Below are positions 8,042-17,897 of a DNA stretch of 64,000 nucleotides, piece after piece. The stretch lies in contig CAJMFH010000003.1 of NCBI GenBank assembly GCA_905212635.1, forward strand, positions 49,411-113,410, given 5' to 3'. How positions within the stretch are numbered: the first letter of the stretch is position 1; the number at the start of each line of letters is the position of its first letter. A model generated the notes under the pieces. The model was not told the DNA's origin and made no database searches. It saw only the letters and a list, made by a program, of their open reading frames with translations. Position numbers and translations under genes: made by a program. The DNA comes from an uncultured Lachnoclostridium sp. (GTDB lineage: Bacteria > Bacillota > Clostridia > Lachnospirales > Lachnospiraceae).

Positions 8042-9709
8042 ATGAAAAGTGATTCAGTAAAAAAGGGGATGCAGACAGCACCTCAGCGTTCTTTGTTTAA
8101 CGCGTTGGGTATGACAAAAGAGGAGCTTGAAAAACCACTTGTTGGTATTGTCAGTTCTTACAATGAGATCGTCCCTGGTCATATGAATATTGATAAGATT
8201 GTAGAGGCAGTAAAACTCGGCGTGGCAATGGCTGGTGGAACACCGGTCGTATTCCCTGCGATCGCTGTATGCGATGGAATTGCCATGGGACATGTCGGAA
8301 TGAAATATTCGCTTGTCACCCGTGATCTGATTGCAGATTCTACCGAATGTATGGCACTTGCCCATGCGTTTGATGCCCTCGTTATGGTGCCTAACTGTGA
8401 CAAAAACGTACCGGGACTTTTGATGGCAGCAGCCAGAGTCAATGTACCGACCGTATTTGTCAGCGGCGGTCCGATGCTTGCCGGTCATGTACAGGGAAAG
8501 AAAACCAGTCTTTCCAGTATGTTTGAGGCAGTGGGTGCACATGCCGCAGGCAAAATGACAGAAGAAGAAGTAGACGATTTTGTAAGCCATGCCTGTCCTA
8601 CGTGCGGTTCCTGTTCCGGTATGTATACCGCTAACAGTATGAACTGTCTGACCGAGGCAATCGGTATGGGACTTCAGGGAAATGGTACAATTCCTGCCGT
8701 TTATTCCGAGCGTATCAAACTTGCGAAACATGCAGGTATGAAAGTTATGGAGCTTTATAATAAAAACATCCGTCCAAGAGACATTATGACAGAGAAGGCA
8801 TTTTTGAATGCGCTTACGGTCGATATGGCACTTGGATGTTCAACAAACAGTATGCTTCACCTGCCGGCAATCGCACATGAAGCCGGTGTGGATCTGAATC
8901 TGGATCTGGCAAACGAGATTAGTGCAAAGACTCCAAACCTCTGCCACCTCGCACCAGCCGGACACACGTATATCGAAGAACTCAACGAAGCAGGCGGTGT
9001 TTATGCCGTTATGAATGAATTGAATAAAAAAGGACTGCTGTACACCGATCTGATGACAGCAACCGGAAAGACCGTTGGTGAAAACATTGAAGGTGTTGTC
9101 AACCGCAATCCGGAAGTTATCCGTCCGATCGACAATCCATACAGTCAGACGGGTGGAATCGCCATTCTCAAAGGAAATCTGGCACCGGATTCCGCCGTTG
9201 TTAAACGTTCTGCTGTTGTAGAAGAAATGATGGTTCATGAGGGACCGGCCCGCGTATTTGACTGCGAAGAAGATGCTATCGCAGCAATCAAAGGTGGAAA
9301 GATCGTTGCCGGTGATGTTGTCGTGATCCGTTATGAGGGACCAAAAGGCGGCCCTGGTATGAGAGAGATGCTCAATCCTACGTCAGCAATCGCAGGTATG
9401 GGACTTGGCTCTTCGGTGGCATTGATTACAGATGGACGTTTTTCCGGAGCAAGCCGTGGCGCTTCCATCGGCCATGTATCACCGGAGGCAGCTGTCGGAG
9501 GTCCGATCGCACTCGTAGAAGAAGGCGATATCATCAAGATTAACATTCCGGAGAATACATTACAGCTTGACGTCAGTGAGGAAGTTCTTGCCGAGAGAAA
9601 GAAAAACTGGAAACCGAGAGCACCAAAGGTAACAACCGGATATCTTGCACGTTATGCCAATATGGTAACATCCGGAAATACCGGTGCAATTTTGAAACAG
9701 GAATTCTAA
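8042..9709 (+). CDS. ilvD: Dihydroxy-acid dehydratase
   Basis: The product is 555 aa from the ATG at 8042, chosen because TGGAGGT (8028-8034) lies 7 bp upstream; an ATG at 8027 would overlap that site. It dehydrates 2,3-dihydroxy-isovalerate and -methylvalerate to the ketoacid precursors of valine and isoleucine, using an Fe-S cluster. Cluster cysteines are in PNCDKNVPG (Cys119) and ACPTCGSCSGMYTANSMNCL. The C-terminal GRFSGASRG motif is present. It lies 51 bp behind leuB, in the same transcription unit. Confidence 0.95.
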   Translation: MKSDSVKKGMQTAPQRSLFNALGMTKEELEKPLVGIVSSYNEIVPGHMNIDKIVEAVKLGVAMAGGTPVVFPAIAVCDGIAMGHVGMKYSLVTRDLIADSTECMALAHAFDALVMVPNCDKNVPGLLMAAARVNVPTVFVSGGPMLAGHVQGKKTSLSSMFEAVGAHAAGKMTEEEVDDFVSHACPTCGSCSGMYTANSMNCLTEAIGMGLQGNGTIPAVYSERIKLAKHAGMKVMELYNKNIRPRDIMTEKAFLNALTVDMALGCSTNSMLHLPAIAHEAGVDLNLDLANEISAKTPNLCHLAPAGHTYIEELNEAGGVYAVMNELNKKGLLYTDLMTATGKTVGENIEGVVNRNPEVIRPIDNPYSQTGGIAILKGNLAPDSAVVKRSAVVEEMMVHEGPARVFDCEEDAIAAIKGGKIVAGDVVVIRYEGPKGGPGMREMLNPTSAIAGMGLGSSVALITDGRFSGASRGASIGHVSPEAAVGGPIALVEEGDIIKINIPENTLQLDVSEEVLAERKKNWKPRAPKVTTGYLARYANMVTSGNTGAILKQEF

Positions 9710-9771
9710 AGAACCCACAGCGTAGGTGAGGGTGAAACACGAAAATATTAACGAGAAAGAGGTGCATTTTC

Positions 9772-11457
9772 ATGCAATTAAATGGCTCCCAAATTTTAAT
9801 CGAATGTTTATTAGAACAAGGGGTAGACACAATTTTTGGATATCCCGGCGGAGCGATTTTGAATGTATACGATGAATTGTATCGTTATCAGGATAAAATC
9901 AGACATGTATTAACATCCCATGAGCAGGGCGCGTCTCATGCCGCTGACGGCTATGCGCGTTCTACCGGAAAAGTTGGAGTCTGTATGGCGACAAGTGGTC
10001 CGGGGGCAACCAATCTGGTAACCGGAATTGCGACCGCTTACATGGATTCGGTTCCGATGGTGGCTATCACTTGTAATGTCGGACTTCCATTACTTGGAAA
10101 AGACAGTTTTCAGGAAGTGGATATTGCCGGCATCACGATGCCGATCACAAAGCACAGCTTCATTGTAAAAGATATCAATGATCTGGCAAAAGTGGTACGC
10201 CGTGCCTTTGCCATCGCACAGACAGGCAGACCGGGGCCGGTACTTGTCGATATTACGAAAGATGTAACCGCTGCTGTGACAGAGTTTACTCCACAGACAC
10301 CGGATCTGATCCAGAGACAGACCGATACGATCTGTGAAAATGATATTGAAGACGTACTTCAGGCAATTCGTAAGGCTGAAAAACCGATGATCTTTGTCGG
10401 TGGTGGATGTATTTTGTCAGGAGCCAGTGCAGAACTGAAAGAATTTGTCAAAAAAGTAGATGCACCGGTAACCGATACTTTGATGGGAAAAGGTGCCTTT
10501 GACGGAACCGATGAATATTATACCGGTATGCTGGGAATGCATGGAACCAAGACGGCAAACTTAAGTGTGACAGAATGTGACCTGCTGCTTGCACTTGGTG
10601 TCCGTTTTTCGGATCGTGTTACAGGAAATGCAAAGAAATTTGCTACCAATGCAAAGATTGTTCATATTGACATCGATGCGGCAGAGATCAACAAAAATAT
10701 TCAGGTGGATTATTCTATCGTAGGCGATTTAAAAGCCGTACTTGAGATTCTCAATAAAAAACTGGAAAACCAGTATCATAAAGCATGGATTGATAAAGTG
10801 CTTGCGAGAAAAGCCGCACTTCCGATGACGTATCGTGACGATGTACTCACCGGTCCGTATGTGATCGAACGCATCAATGCAGCGACACAGGGAGATGCAA
10901 TTATTACTACAGATGTAGGACAGCATCAGATGTGGGCAGCACAGTATTATCAGTATAAAAATCCACGTTCATTCCTTAGTTCCGGTGGTATGGGAACGAT
11001 GGGATACGGACTGGGTGCCTGTATCGGAGCGAAAGTCGGAAATCCGGATAAGACGGTATTTAATATCGCCGGTGACGGATGTTTCCGCATGAATATGAAC
11101 GAGTTAGCAACTGCTTCCCGTTATGATATTCCGATCATTCAGGTTGTATTTGACAATCATGCCCTTGGTATGGTTCGTCAGTGGCAGACATTGTTCTATG
11201 GCAAACGTTATTCAAGTACGATCCTTCAGGATAAAGTGGATTATGTAAAAGTGTCCGAAGCCCTTGGCGCAAAGGCATTTTTGGTAACCAAACGCGAAGA
11301 AGTTGACGACGTACTGAAACAGGCAATGCAGGAAAAAGGTCCGGTAGTGATCTGCTGCGTTCTGGATCAGGATGACAAAGTGTGGCCGATGGTGGCACCT
11401 GGAGAGGCGATTGAAAAAGCCTTTACAGAAGAAGATTTAAAGAAGTCAGAATCATAA
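9772..11457 (+). CDS. ilvB: Acetolactate synthase, large (catalytic) subunit
   Basis: The product is 561 aa. It condenses two pyruvates, or pyruvate with 2-ketobutyrate, using thiamine diphosphate. Glu51 in SHEQGASHAADGYAR is the ThDP-activating residue. The cofactor motif GDGCFRMNMNELATA and the following DNHALGMVRQW are intact. The anabolic length and branched-chain neighbours favour AHAS rather than catabolic ALS. No regulatory subunit ilvN and no ilvC lie beside it, which is uncommon for an ilvB. The small subunit may be elsewhere, or the enzyme may work alone. Confidence 0.92.
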   Translation: MQLNGSQILIECLLEQGVDTIFGYPGGAILNVYDELYRYQDKIRHVLTSHEQGASHAADGYARSTGKVGVCMATSGPGATNLVTGIATAYMDSVPMVAITCNVGLPLLGKDSFQEVDIAGITMPITKHSFIVKDINDLAKVVRRAFAIAQTGRPGPVLVDITKDVTAAVTEFTPQTPDLIQRQTDTICENDIEDVLQAIRKAEKPMIFVGGGCILSGASAELKEFVKKVDAPVTDTLMGKGAFDGTDEYYTGMLGMHGTKTANLSVTECDLLLALGVRFSDRVTGNAKKFATNAKIVHIDIDAAEINKNIQVDYSIVGDLKAVLEILNKKLENQYHKAWIDKVLARKAALPMTYRDDVLTGPYVIERINAATQGDAIITTDVGQHQMWAAQYYQYKNPRSFLSSGGMGTMGYGLGACIGAKVGNPDKTVFNIAGDGCFRMNMNELATASRYDIPIIQVVFDNHALGMVRQWQTLFYGKRYSSTILQDKVDYVKVSEALGAKAFLVTKREEVDDVLKQAMQEKGPVVICCVLDQDDKVWPMVAPGEAIEKAFTEEDLKKSES

Positions 11458-11496
11458 TGCATGATTTTAGATAAATATTTTAAGGAGGTTTTAGCC

Positions 11497-12579
11497 GTGG
11501 CTAGAGTTTACAATTTTTCAGCTGGACCAGCTGTATTACCAGAGGAAGTTTTACAAGAAGCAGCAGATGAGATGCTTGATTACAGAGGAACAGGGATGTC
11601 TGTAATGGAGATGAGTCATCGTTCCAAAGCATACGATGAGATTATTAAGACAGCAGAAGCAGATCTTAGGGATTTAATGAATATTCCGGACAATTACAAA
11701 GTGTTGTTCCTTCAGGGCGGTGCTTCCCAGCAGTTTGCCATGATTCCTATGAACTTGATGAAAAATGGTGTTGCAGACTATATTGTAACCGGACAGTGGG
11801 CAAAAAAAGCTTATACAGAGGCTTGCAAATATGGAAAAGCAAATAAGATCGCTTCTTCCGAAGATAAGACATTTTCTTACATACCGGACTGCTCAGATCT
11901 TCCAATCGATGAGGATGCAGACTATGTATATATCTGTGAAAATAATACAATTTATGGAACCAAATACAAAACACTGCCAAATACAAAGGGCAAGACACTG
12001 GTAGCAGACGTTTCTTCCTGCTTTTTGTCAGAACCTGTTGATGTCACAAAATATGGTGTCATCTATGGTGGTGTTCAGAAAAATATCGGACCTGCCGGCG
12101 TTGTCATCGTGATCATCCGTGAAGACCTGATTCCTGAGAGTGTAGATGAAAAAGTACCTACGATGCTTCAGTACAAGATTCACGCAGATGCACAGAGCCT
12201 TTACAATACACCTCCTGCTTATGGTATCTATATCTGCGGTAAAGTATTCAAATGGCTTAAGAAAATGGGTGGTCTTGAAGTGATGAAACAGCGCAACGAA
12301 GAAAAGGCAAAAATCCTTTATGACTTCTTAGATTCCAGCAAATTGTTCAAAGGAACTGTCCGCAAAGAAGACCGTTCTTTGATGAACGTACCATTTGTTA
12401 CCGGAAATGACGAGTTGGATGCTAAATTTGTCAAAGAGGCAAAAGAGGCAGGATTTGAAAACCTGAAGGGACACCGTACGGTTGGTGGAATGCGTGCAAG
12501 TATCTACAACGCTATGCCAAAGGAAGGTGTAGAAAAATTGGTTGAGTTTATGAAGAAATTTGAAGAGGAGAATCTGTAA
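11497..12579 (+). CDS. serC: Phosphoserine aminotransferase
   Basis: The product is 360 aa from a GTG at 11497. The site AAGGAGG (11482-11488) lies 8 bp upstream and the resulting MARVYNFSAGPA is the usual SerC start; the ATG at 11461 is unlikely. A PLP enzyme of class V fold, it makes 3-phosphoserine from phosphohydroxypyruvate and glutamate. The PLP lysine is in GGVQKNIGPAG. It follows ilvB by 39 bp, and its stop overlaps the serA start (TAATG), so the two are translationally coupled. Confidence 0.95.
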   Translation: MARVYNFSAGPAVLPEEVLQEAADEMLDYRGTGMSVMEMSHRSKAYDEIIKTAEADLRDLMNIPDNYKVLFLQGGASQQFAMIPMNLMKNGVADYIVTGQWAKKAYTEACKYGKANKIASSEDKTFSYIPDCSDLPIDEDADYVYICENNTIYGTKYKTLPNTKGKTLVADVSSCFLSEPVDVTKYGVIYGGVQKNIGPAGVVIVIIREDLIPESVDEKVPTMLQYKIHADAQSLYNTPPAYGIYICGKVFKWLKKMGGLEVMKQRNEEKAKILYDFLDSSKLFKGTVRKEDRSLMNVPFVTGNDELDAKFVKEAKEAGFENLKGHRTVGGMRASIYNAMPKEGVEKLVEFMKKFEEENL

Positions 12580-13745
12580 TGAGTGTAAAAGTAAACTGCT
12601 TAAATCCGATTGCAAAATGCGGTCTGGATTTATTGGATGACAATTATGAGATGGTAGACGATGCGGCACAGGCAGAGGCAATTCTGGTTCGAAGTGCTTC
12701 CATGCACGAGATGGAATTGTCCGATAATCTGGTAGCAGTAGCAAGAGCCGGAGCCGGTGTAAACAACATTCCGCTGGACAAATGTGCAGAAAAAGGAATC
12801 GTGGTATTCAATACTCCGGGAGCCAATGCAAATGGTGTAAAAGAGCTGGTTGTTGCAGCAATGCTTCTTGCTTCCCGTGATATCGTAGGCGGTATCGAGT
12901 GGATCAAAGAGAACAAAGAGGACGAAGGCATTGCAAAAGCAGCAGAAAAGGCGAAAAAAGCATTTGCAGGAACCGAGATTGCCGGTAAAAAACTCGGAAT
13001 CATCGGTCTGGGAGCCATCGGTGTACTGGTAGCCAATGCAGCAAACCGCCTTGGCATGGAAGTGTATGGATGTGATCCATATCTTTCTGTAGATAACGCG
13101 TTGAATATGTCTCGTGATATCACGATCGTAAAGACATACGAAGAGATTTACGATGTCTGTGATTTTATCACAGTACATGTGCCATTACTGGATTCCACAA
13201 AGGGAATGTTTGACAAAGCCGCTTTTGATAAGATGAAAGATGGCGTTGTATTCTTGAACTTCTCCCGTGACACTCTGGTAAATGAGCCGGATATGAAAGC
13301 CGCACTCGAAAGCGGTAAAGTGAAGAAATACGTAGTAGATTTCCCAAATCCGACTACGGTAAATCTTCCAAATACCATCGTAACTCCTCATTTGGGAGCT
13401 TCCACACAGGAATCCGAAGATAACTGTGCAAAGATGGCAGTCAAAGAGATTCGCGACTTTATCGAAAATGGTAATATTAAGAATTCGGTAAATTATCCTG
13501 CATGTGATGCCGGTGTATGTGCAACAGAAGGACGTATTGCCGTGGCACATAAAAATGTGCATTCTATGTTGTCACAGTTTACAACTTTATTTGCAAACGA
13601 TGGCATCAACATTGAAAACATGGTTAACAAGAGCCGTGGGGATTATGCGTATACGATTTTTGATATCTGCAACCCATCAACAGAGAAACTGGTAAATGAA
13701 TTACAGGCAATTGACGGTGTAATCAAGGTACGTATTGTAAAATAA
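12579..13745 (+). CDS. serA: D-3-phosphoglycerate dehydrogenase
   Basis: The product is 388 aa. It oxidises 3-phosphoglycerate in the first step of serine synthesis. It has a Rossmann NAD site (GLGAIGVLVANAANRLG) at about residue 145, and a catalytic His in VTPHLGASTQESEDN. A C-terminal ACT domain (about 312-388) could bind serine as feedback inhibitor. This is the short type without the intervening ASB domain. It overlaps serC by 1 nt and is followed 39 bp later by the transporter genes. Confidence 0.95.
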   Translation: MSVKVNCLNPIAKCGLDLLDDNYEMVDDAAQAEAILVRSASMHEMELSDNLVAVARAGAGVNNIPLDKCAEKGIVVFNTPGANANGVKELVVAAMLLASRDIVGGIEWIKENKEDEGIAKAAEKAKKAFAGTEIAGKKLGIIGLGAIGVLVANAANRLGMEVYGCDPYLSVDNALNMSRDITIVKTYEEIYDVCDFITVHVPLLDSTKGMFDKAAFDKMKDGVVFLNFSRDTLVNEPDMKAALESGKVKKYVVDFPNPTTVNLPNTIVTPHLGASTQESEDNCAKMAVKEIRDFIENGNIKNSVNYPACDAGVCATEGRIAVAHKNVHSMLSQFTTLFANDGINIENMVNKSRGDYAYTIFDICNPSTEKLVNELQAIDGVIKVRIVK

Positions 13746-13784
13746 GCAGACGTGCCGGAGAAAGAGAAAGGAAGGGTACTCTTT

Positions 13785-14789
13785 ATGAAATTAAAAAAAT
13801 TAATCGCAGCAGCACTTACAGCAATGATGACGATGTCTCTGACCGCTTGCGGCGGAGCAGGAAACTCAACAGATACAGCATCCGGCGGTGCGGTAGACAG
13901 TGGAAAAACTTACAAAATTGGTATCTGCCAGCTGGTTCAGCATGAAGCATTGGATGCAGCAACCAAAGGATTCAAAGATGCGCTGACGGAAAAACTGGGA
14001 GACAAAGTAACCTTTGACGAGCAGAATGCACAGGGAGATTCTCCGACATGTGCTACCATCGTAAACTCCTTTGTTTCGGAAAACGTAGATTTGATCCTTG
14101 CCAATGCAACAGCGCCTCTTCAGGCGGCAGCGACAGGCACAACAGATATTCCGATCCTCGGAACTTCCGTAACCGATTATGGTACGGCTTTGAATATCAA
14201 AGACTGGAAAGGGACGACAGGTGTTAATGTATCCGGTACTTCGGATCTTGCACCGCTCGATCAGCAGGCAGCGATAATCAAAGAATTGTTTCCGGATAAG
14301 AAAAAAGTAGGACTTCTTTACTGTTCCGCAGAAGCGAACTCTCTGTATCAGGTAGAGACAATCAAAGGATATCTGGAAAAAGATGGATATACTTGTACCA
14401 ACTATTCTTTTGTAGATTCCAATGATATTGCATCTGTGGTCAGCAATGCAGCGAAAAACAGTGACGTAATTTATGTACCTACCGATAATACTGCGGCTTC
14501 CAATACCGAAGTGATCCGTAATACCTGTGTTCCTGCCAAAGTTCCGGTTGTTGCCGGAGAGCAGGGAATCTGTAACGGATGTGGTGTAGCAACTCTTTCC
14601 ATCAGCTATTATGATCTTGGTTATACAACCGGTGAGATGGCTTACGATGTTTTGGTAAATGGAAAAGATGTTTCTACAATGGAAGTAAAATTTGCACCAA
14701 AAGTAACCAAACAGTACAACGAAAGTATTTGTAAGGAATTGGGAATCGACATTCCGGAAGGATACGAAAAAATCGAAGCTTCCAAATAA
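13785..14789 (+). CDS. ABC transporter substrate-binding lipoprotein (TrpX-like family)
   Basis: The product is 334 aa from the ATG at 13785 behind AAAGGAAGG. A lipoprotein signal peptide ends in LTAC, giving a lipid-anchored Cys near residue 21, followed by a Gly/Ser/Thr-rich linker. The rest has two periplasmic-binding-type lobes (YKIGICQLVQHEALD), as in the ABC_sub_bind family that includes the tryptophan-binding TrpX. It forms a three-gene transporter with the next two genes. Placement behind serC-serA suggests an amino acid or related ligand, but the ligand cannot be read from sequence. Confidence 0.88.
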   Translation: MKLKKLIAAALTAMMTMSLTACGGAGNSTDTASGGAVDSGKTYKIGICQLVQHEALDAATKGFKDALTEKLGDKVTFDEQNAQGDSPTCATIVNSFVSENVDLILANATAPLQAAATGTTDIPILGTSVTDYGTALNIKDWKGTTGVNVSGTSDLAPLDQQAAIIKELFPDKKKVGLLYCSAEANSLYQVETIKGYLEKDGYTCTNYSFVDSNDIASVVSNAAKNSDVIYVPTDNTAASNTEVIRNTCVPAKVPVVAGEQGICNGCGVATLSISYYDLGYTTGEMAYDVLVNGKDVSTMEVKFAPKVTKQYNESICKELGIDIPEGYEKIEASK

Positions 14790-14815
14790 GCTGACGAAAA
14801 CGGAGGTAAGGTTTT

Positions 14816-15751
14816 TTGGATATTTCAGTATTATTAAGTGCCATGCCCGGAGCAGTCGCTCAGGGATTGATCTGGGGGATTATGGCAATCGGAGTGTATA
14901 TTACATACAAAATCCTGGACGTTGCGGACTTGACTGTAGACGGTTCGATGTGTACAGGTGGCGCAGTCAGTATCATGATGATGCTGAACGGCTATAATGT
15001 GTGGGTAAGTTTACTGGCAGCATTTATTGCCGGTATGTTAGCAGGTCTGGTGACCGGAATTTTTCATACGTTTATGGGAATTCCTGCCATCCTCGCCGGT
15101 ATTTTGACACAGCTGGCACTGTACTCGATCAACTTAAAGATCATGGGACGTGCCAATCAGGCGATCAGTGTAATGAATTACGATCTGCTTGTGTCACTTC
15201 GAAATGTAAAAAATGTACCATTTTATCAGAATTCCATCTTTGTGGTTGCGATTTTCTGTATTGTGATCATCGGAATCCTGTACTGGTTCTTCGGAACAGA
15301 ACTTGGATGCTCCCTTCGTGCGACCGGATGTAACCCAAACATGAGTCGTGCACAGGGTATCAATACGAATTTTAATATCGTACTTGGTCTGATGATCTCC
15401 AATGGACTGGTTGCTCTTGCAAGTGCCCTTTGTTCCCAGTATCAGGGATTTGCGGACATCAATATGGGACGTGGTGCGATCGTAATCGGTCTTGCTGCGG
15501 TTATCATCGGTAAAGTGGTATTTGAAAAAGTATTCCACAATTTTGCATTGAAACTGCTCAGTGTTGTGCTGGGTGCCGTGATTTATTATGCAGTATTACA
15601 GGTAGTTATCTGGTTTGGTCTGGATACCGACCTTCTCAAACTTCTTTCTGCTCTCGTTGTGGCATTGTTCCTTGCACTGCCATACTGGAAAAAGAAGTAT
15701 ATTGTAAAACCGGTAAAGAGAGGAGGGGCGCAGAATGTTGGAAGTAAATAA
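14816..15751 (+). CDS. ABC transporter permease (TrpY/branched-chain permease-like)
   Basis: The product is 311 aa with about eight to nine hydrophobic segments, of the LivH/BPD_transp_2 type. It has DLTVDGS and the cytoplasmic loop GCSLRATGCNPNMSRAQGI, which contacts the ATPase. The start is a TTG at 14816 with GGAGGT 8 bp upstream. Its end overlaps the ATPase gene by 17 nt. A single permease gene implies a homodimeric channel. Confidence 0.9.
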   Translation: MDISVLLSAMPGAVAQGLIWGIMAIGVYITYKILDVADLTVDGSMCTGGAVSIMMMLNGYNVWVSLLAAFIAGMLAGLVTGIFHTFMGIPAILAGILTQLALYSINLKIMGRANQAISVMNYDLLVSLRNVKNVPFYQNSIFVVAIFCIVIIGILYWFFGTELGCSLRATGCNPNMSRAQGINTNFNIVLGLMISNGLVALASALCSQYQGFADINMGRGAIVIGLAAVIIGKVVFEKVFHNFALKLLSVVLGAVIYYAVLQVVIWFGLDTDLLKLLSALVVALFLALPYWKKKYIVKPVKRGGAQNVGSK

Positions 15752-16529
15752 TATTTACAAGACATTTAATCCGGGAACCGTCAATGAAAAGCTCGCCCTT
15801 GACGGACTCTCTTTAAAACTCAAAGAAGGTGACTTTGTCACCGTGATCGGTGGAAATGGTGCCGGAAAATCGACACTTTTAAATGCTCTTGCTGGAGTCT
15901 GGTTTGTCGATGAAGGGCAGATTATCATTGATGGCAAAGATGTTACCAAAGTGCCGGAACATAAGCGTGCTGCCTATCTTGGACGTGTCTTTCAGGATCC
16001 GATGATGGGAACGGCTGCGACGATGGGAATTGACGAAAATATGGCACTTGCGATGCGCCGCGGAAAAAGCAGAGGACTGCGTATCGGTATTACGCAGAAA
16101 GAGCGAAATCAGTTCCGTGAGATGTTAAAGGTTCTGGATCTTGGACTGGAAGATCGTCTGACTTCCAAAGTCGGACTGCTTTCCGGTGGACAGAGACAGG
16201 CAGTTACTCTTTTGATGGCAGCATTGAAAAAGCCGCGTCTTCTGCTGTTGGATGAGCATACCGCAGCGTTGGATCCAAAGACCGCAGCAAAAGTGTTGCA
16301 GGCGACCAATAACATCGTAAACAAAGACCATTTGACGACATTGATGATCACACATAATATGCGTGATGCGATCGCAAACGGAAATCGTTTGATTATGTTA
16401 AATAATGGAAAAGTGATTTTGGATATCGAAGGGGAAGAAAAGAAAAAACTGACCGTAGACGATCTTCTTCATCAGTTTGCACAGGTGAGTGGAGAAGACT
16501 TTGCCAACGATCGTACATTGCTTTCTTAA
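15735..16529 (+). CDS. ABC transporter ATP-binding protein
   Basis: The product is 264 aa. It has Walker A GGNGAGKST, signature LSGGQRQ, Walker B LLLLDEHTAALD and H-loop ITHNM. The TAALDPKTA wording is typical of the TrpZ/YcjW-like ATPases that partner ABC_sub_bind proteins. It is the last gene before the hairpin at 16542-16579, so it probably closes the operon that begins at leuB. Confidence 0.93.
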   Translation: MLEVNNIYKTFNPGTVNEKLALDGLSLKLKEGDFVTVIGGNGAGKSTLLNALAGVWFVDEGQIIIDGKDVTKVPEHKRAAYLGRVFQDPMMGTAATMGIDENMALAMRRGKSRGLRIGITQKERNQFREMLKVLDLGLEDRLTSKVGLLSGGQRQAVTLLMAALKKPRLLLLDEHTAALDPKTAAKVLQATNNIVNKDHLTTLMITHNMRDAIANGNRLIMLNNGKVILDIEGEEKKKLTVDDLLHQFAQVSGEDFANDRTLLS

Positions 16530-16541
16530 TTCCTTTTAACG

Positions 16542-16585
16542 AACGATTCAGGGCTATGCTATGCGAGCCCTGAATCGTTATCTTT
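16542..16585 (+). terminator. Probable intrinsic terminator
   Basis: A perfect 14-bp stem (16542-16555 with 16566-16579) is followed only by ATCTTTT. The outer arm AACGATTCAGG differs by one base from the ends of the dispersed palindrome family (AACTATTCAGG), so it may be a short relative of those elements. Confidence 0.6.
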
Positions 16586-16601
16586 TGAGAACGAGGTTGT
16601 T

Positions 16602-17888
16602 ATGAATTATAGAGAAACGAGACAGTATATTCAGGCGGTACAGACCGGTGCTGCCATACAACCCGGCTTGGAGACCATTTCCCTTTTGCTTTCGAAGATT
16701 GGGAATCCACAGGATATGTGTTCTTTCATCCATCTCGCAGGGACGAATGGAAAGGGATCCACCGGAACATTTATAACAAATGTATTGGCGCAGAGCGGAC
16801 GAAAAATAGGACGTTATTTTTCCCCCGCTCTTTTTTCAAAGAACGAAACCATACAGTGGAACCAAGGTGAGGAAACGCACTATATTACGGAAACGGAATA
16901 CGAAACCTGGTATGTGAGGATCGGAGAAGCCATCCGCGGAATGAAAGAACAAGGACAGCCGGTTCCGACGGATTTTGAGATCGAGACGGCTCTTGCCTTT
17001 TTGGCATTTTCCGAGTGGAACTGTGACCTTGTCATACTGGAAACCGGTATGGGAGGGGCGTTAGATGCGACTAATGTGGTAAAAAATGTAAAAATAAATG
17101 TGATCTCGAGCATTGCAATGGATCATCAGAGATTTGTGGGAGATACGATCGAAGAGAGTCCAGCACTAAAAGCCGGAATTATTACAAGTGCAGCGCCTGT
17201 TGTGACTGTGCAGGAATCCCCGGAAGCACTTCAGGTCATTCAAAACCGCTGTGAGGAGAAAAAAGCGTCCCTTTTTGTTCTGGATCGGAAGGAGATCCAG
17301 GTTCTTTCCTGTGAGGCGGGGCTGACAAAATTCTGTTATCAGGGCGAAACGTATACCATCCGGATGTGTGGACAGTATCAGGTGGAAAATGCGTGTCTGG
17401 CGCTTCTTGCCCTGAAGGTGCTGGAATCTATGCCCGTGGAGATCCGTCAGAAGGGAATGGCAGAGGCAAGGTGGCCCGGACGGTTTGATTATGTGAAAAA
17501 CGAACCGGTATGGATCGCAGATGGGGCGCATAATCCGCAGGGGATACAAAGTCTGCTGGATTCCCTCCGGCAGCTGTATACGGACAAAAAATGGATCGGG
17601 ATCATGGGGGTGTTTGCGGATAAGGATCACCGAAAGATGTGCCGGAAACTGGCGGAAAACAGCCGGTTTCAGAAGATATTTACGATCCGGGCACCCGGAC
17701 CGAGGGGACTTGCCGCAGAAGATCTGGCAGAGGAACTTTCCGCGTGTGGAATGGAAAGCTATGCCTGCACTTCACTTGAGGAAGCCGTAGATAAAGTGAA
17801 AAAATTACAAAATTTGGAAAAAGATGAAACGATTGCCGTTTGTTTCGGTTCCCTTTCTTTCATGAAAGAACTATATGACATCATGTGA
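16602..17888 (+). CDS. folC: Folylpolyglutamate synthase / dihydrofolate synthase
   Basis: The product is 428 aa, typical for FolC. It adds glutamate to dihydropteroate and/or folates with ATP. The Mur-ligase-type P-loop GTNGKGST starts at residue 47, TGMGGALDATNVV follows, and the C-terminal domain has WIADGAHNPQG. The ribosome site is weak (GAACGAGG). It is separate from the preceding operon, with a hairpin between them, and is followed by the phosphate transporter promoter. Confidence 0.93.
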   Translation: MNYRETRQYIQAVQTGAAIQPGLETISLLLSKIGNPQDMCSFIHLAGTNGKGSTGTFITNVLAQSGRKIGRYFSPALFSKNETIQWNQGEETHYITETEYETWYVRIGEAIRGMKEQGQPVPTDFEIETALAFLAFSEWNCDLVILETGMGGALDATNVVKNVKINVISSIAMDHQRFVGDTIEESPALKAGIITSAAPVVTVQESPEALQVIQNRCEEKKASLFVLDRKEIQVLSCEAGLTKFCYQGETYTIRMCGQYQVENACLALLALKVLESMPVEIRQKGMAEARWPGRFDYVKNEPVWIADGAHNPQGIQSLLDSLRQLYTDKKWIGIMGVFADKDHRKMCRKLAENSRFQKIFTIRAPGPRGLAAEDLAEELSACGMESYACTSLEEAVDKVKKLQNLEKDETIAVCFGSLSFMKELYDIM

Positions 17889-17897
17889 GAATGATAT

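Noticed and set aside
8054..8731. 225-codon open frame opposite ilvD
   Set aside because: It lies wholly inside ilvD on the other strand, has Cys/His-rich low-quality translation and no ribosome site. It is a shadow of the conserved gene.
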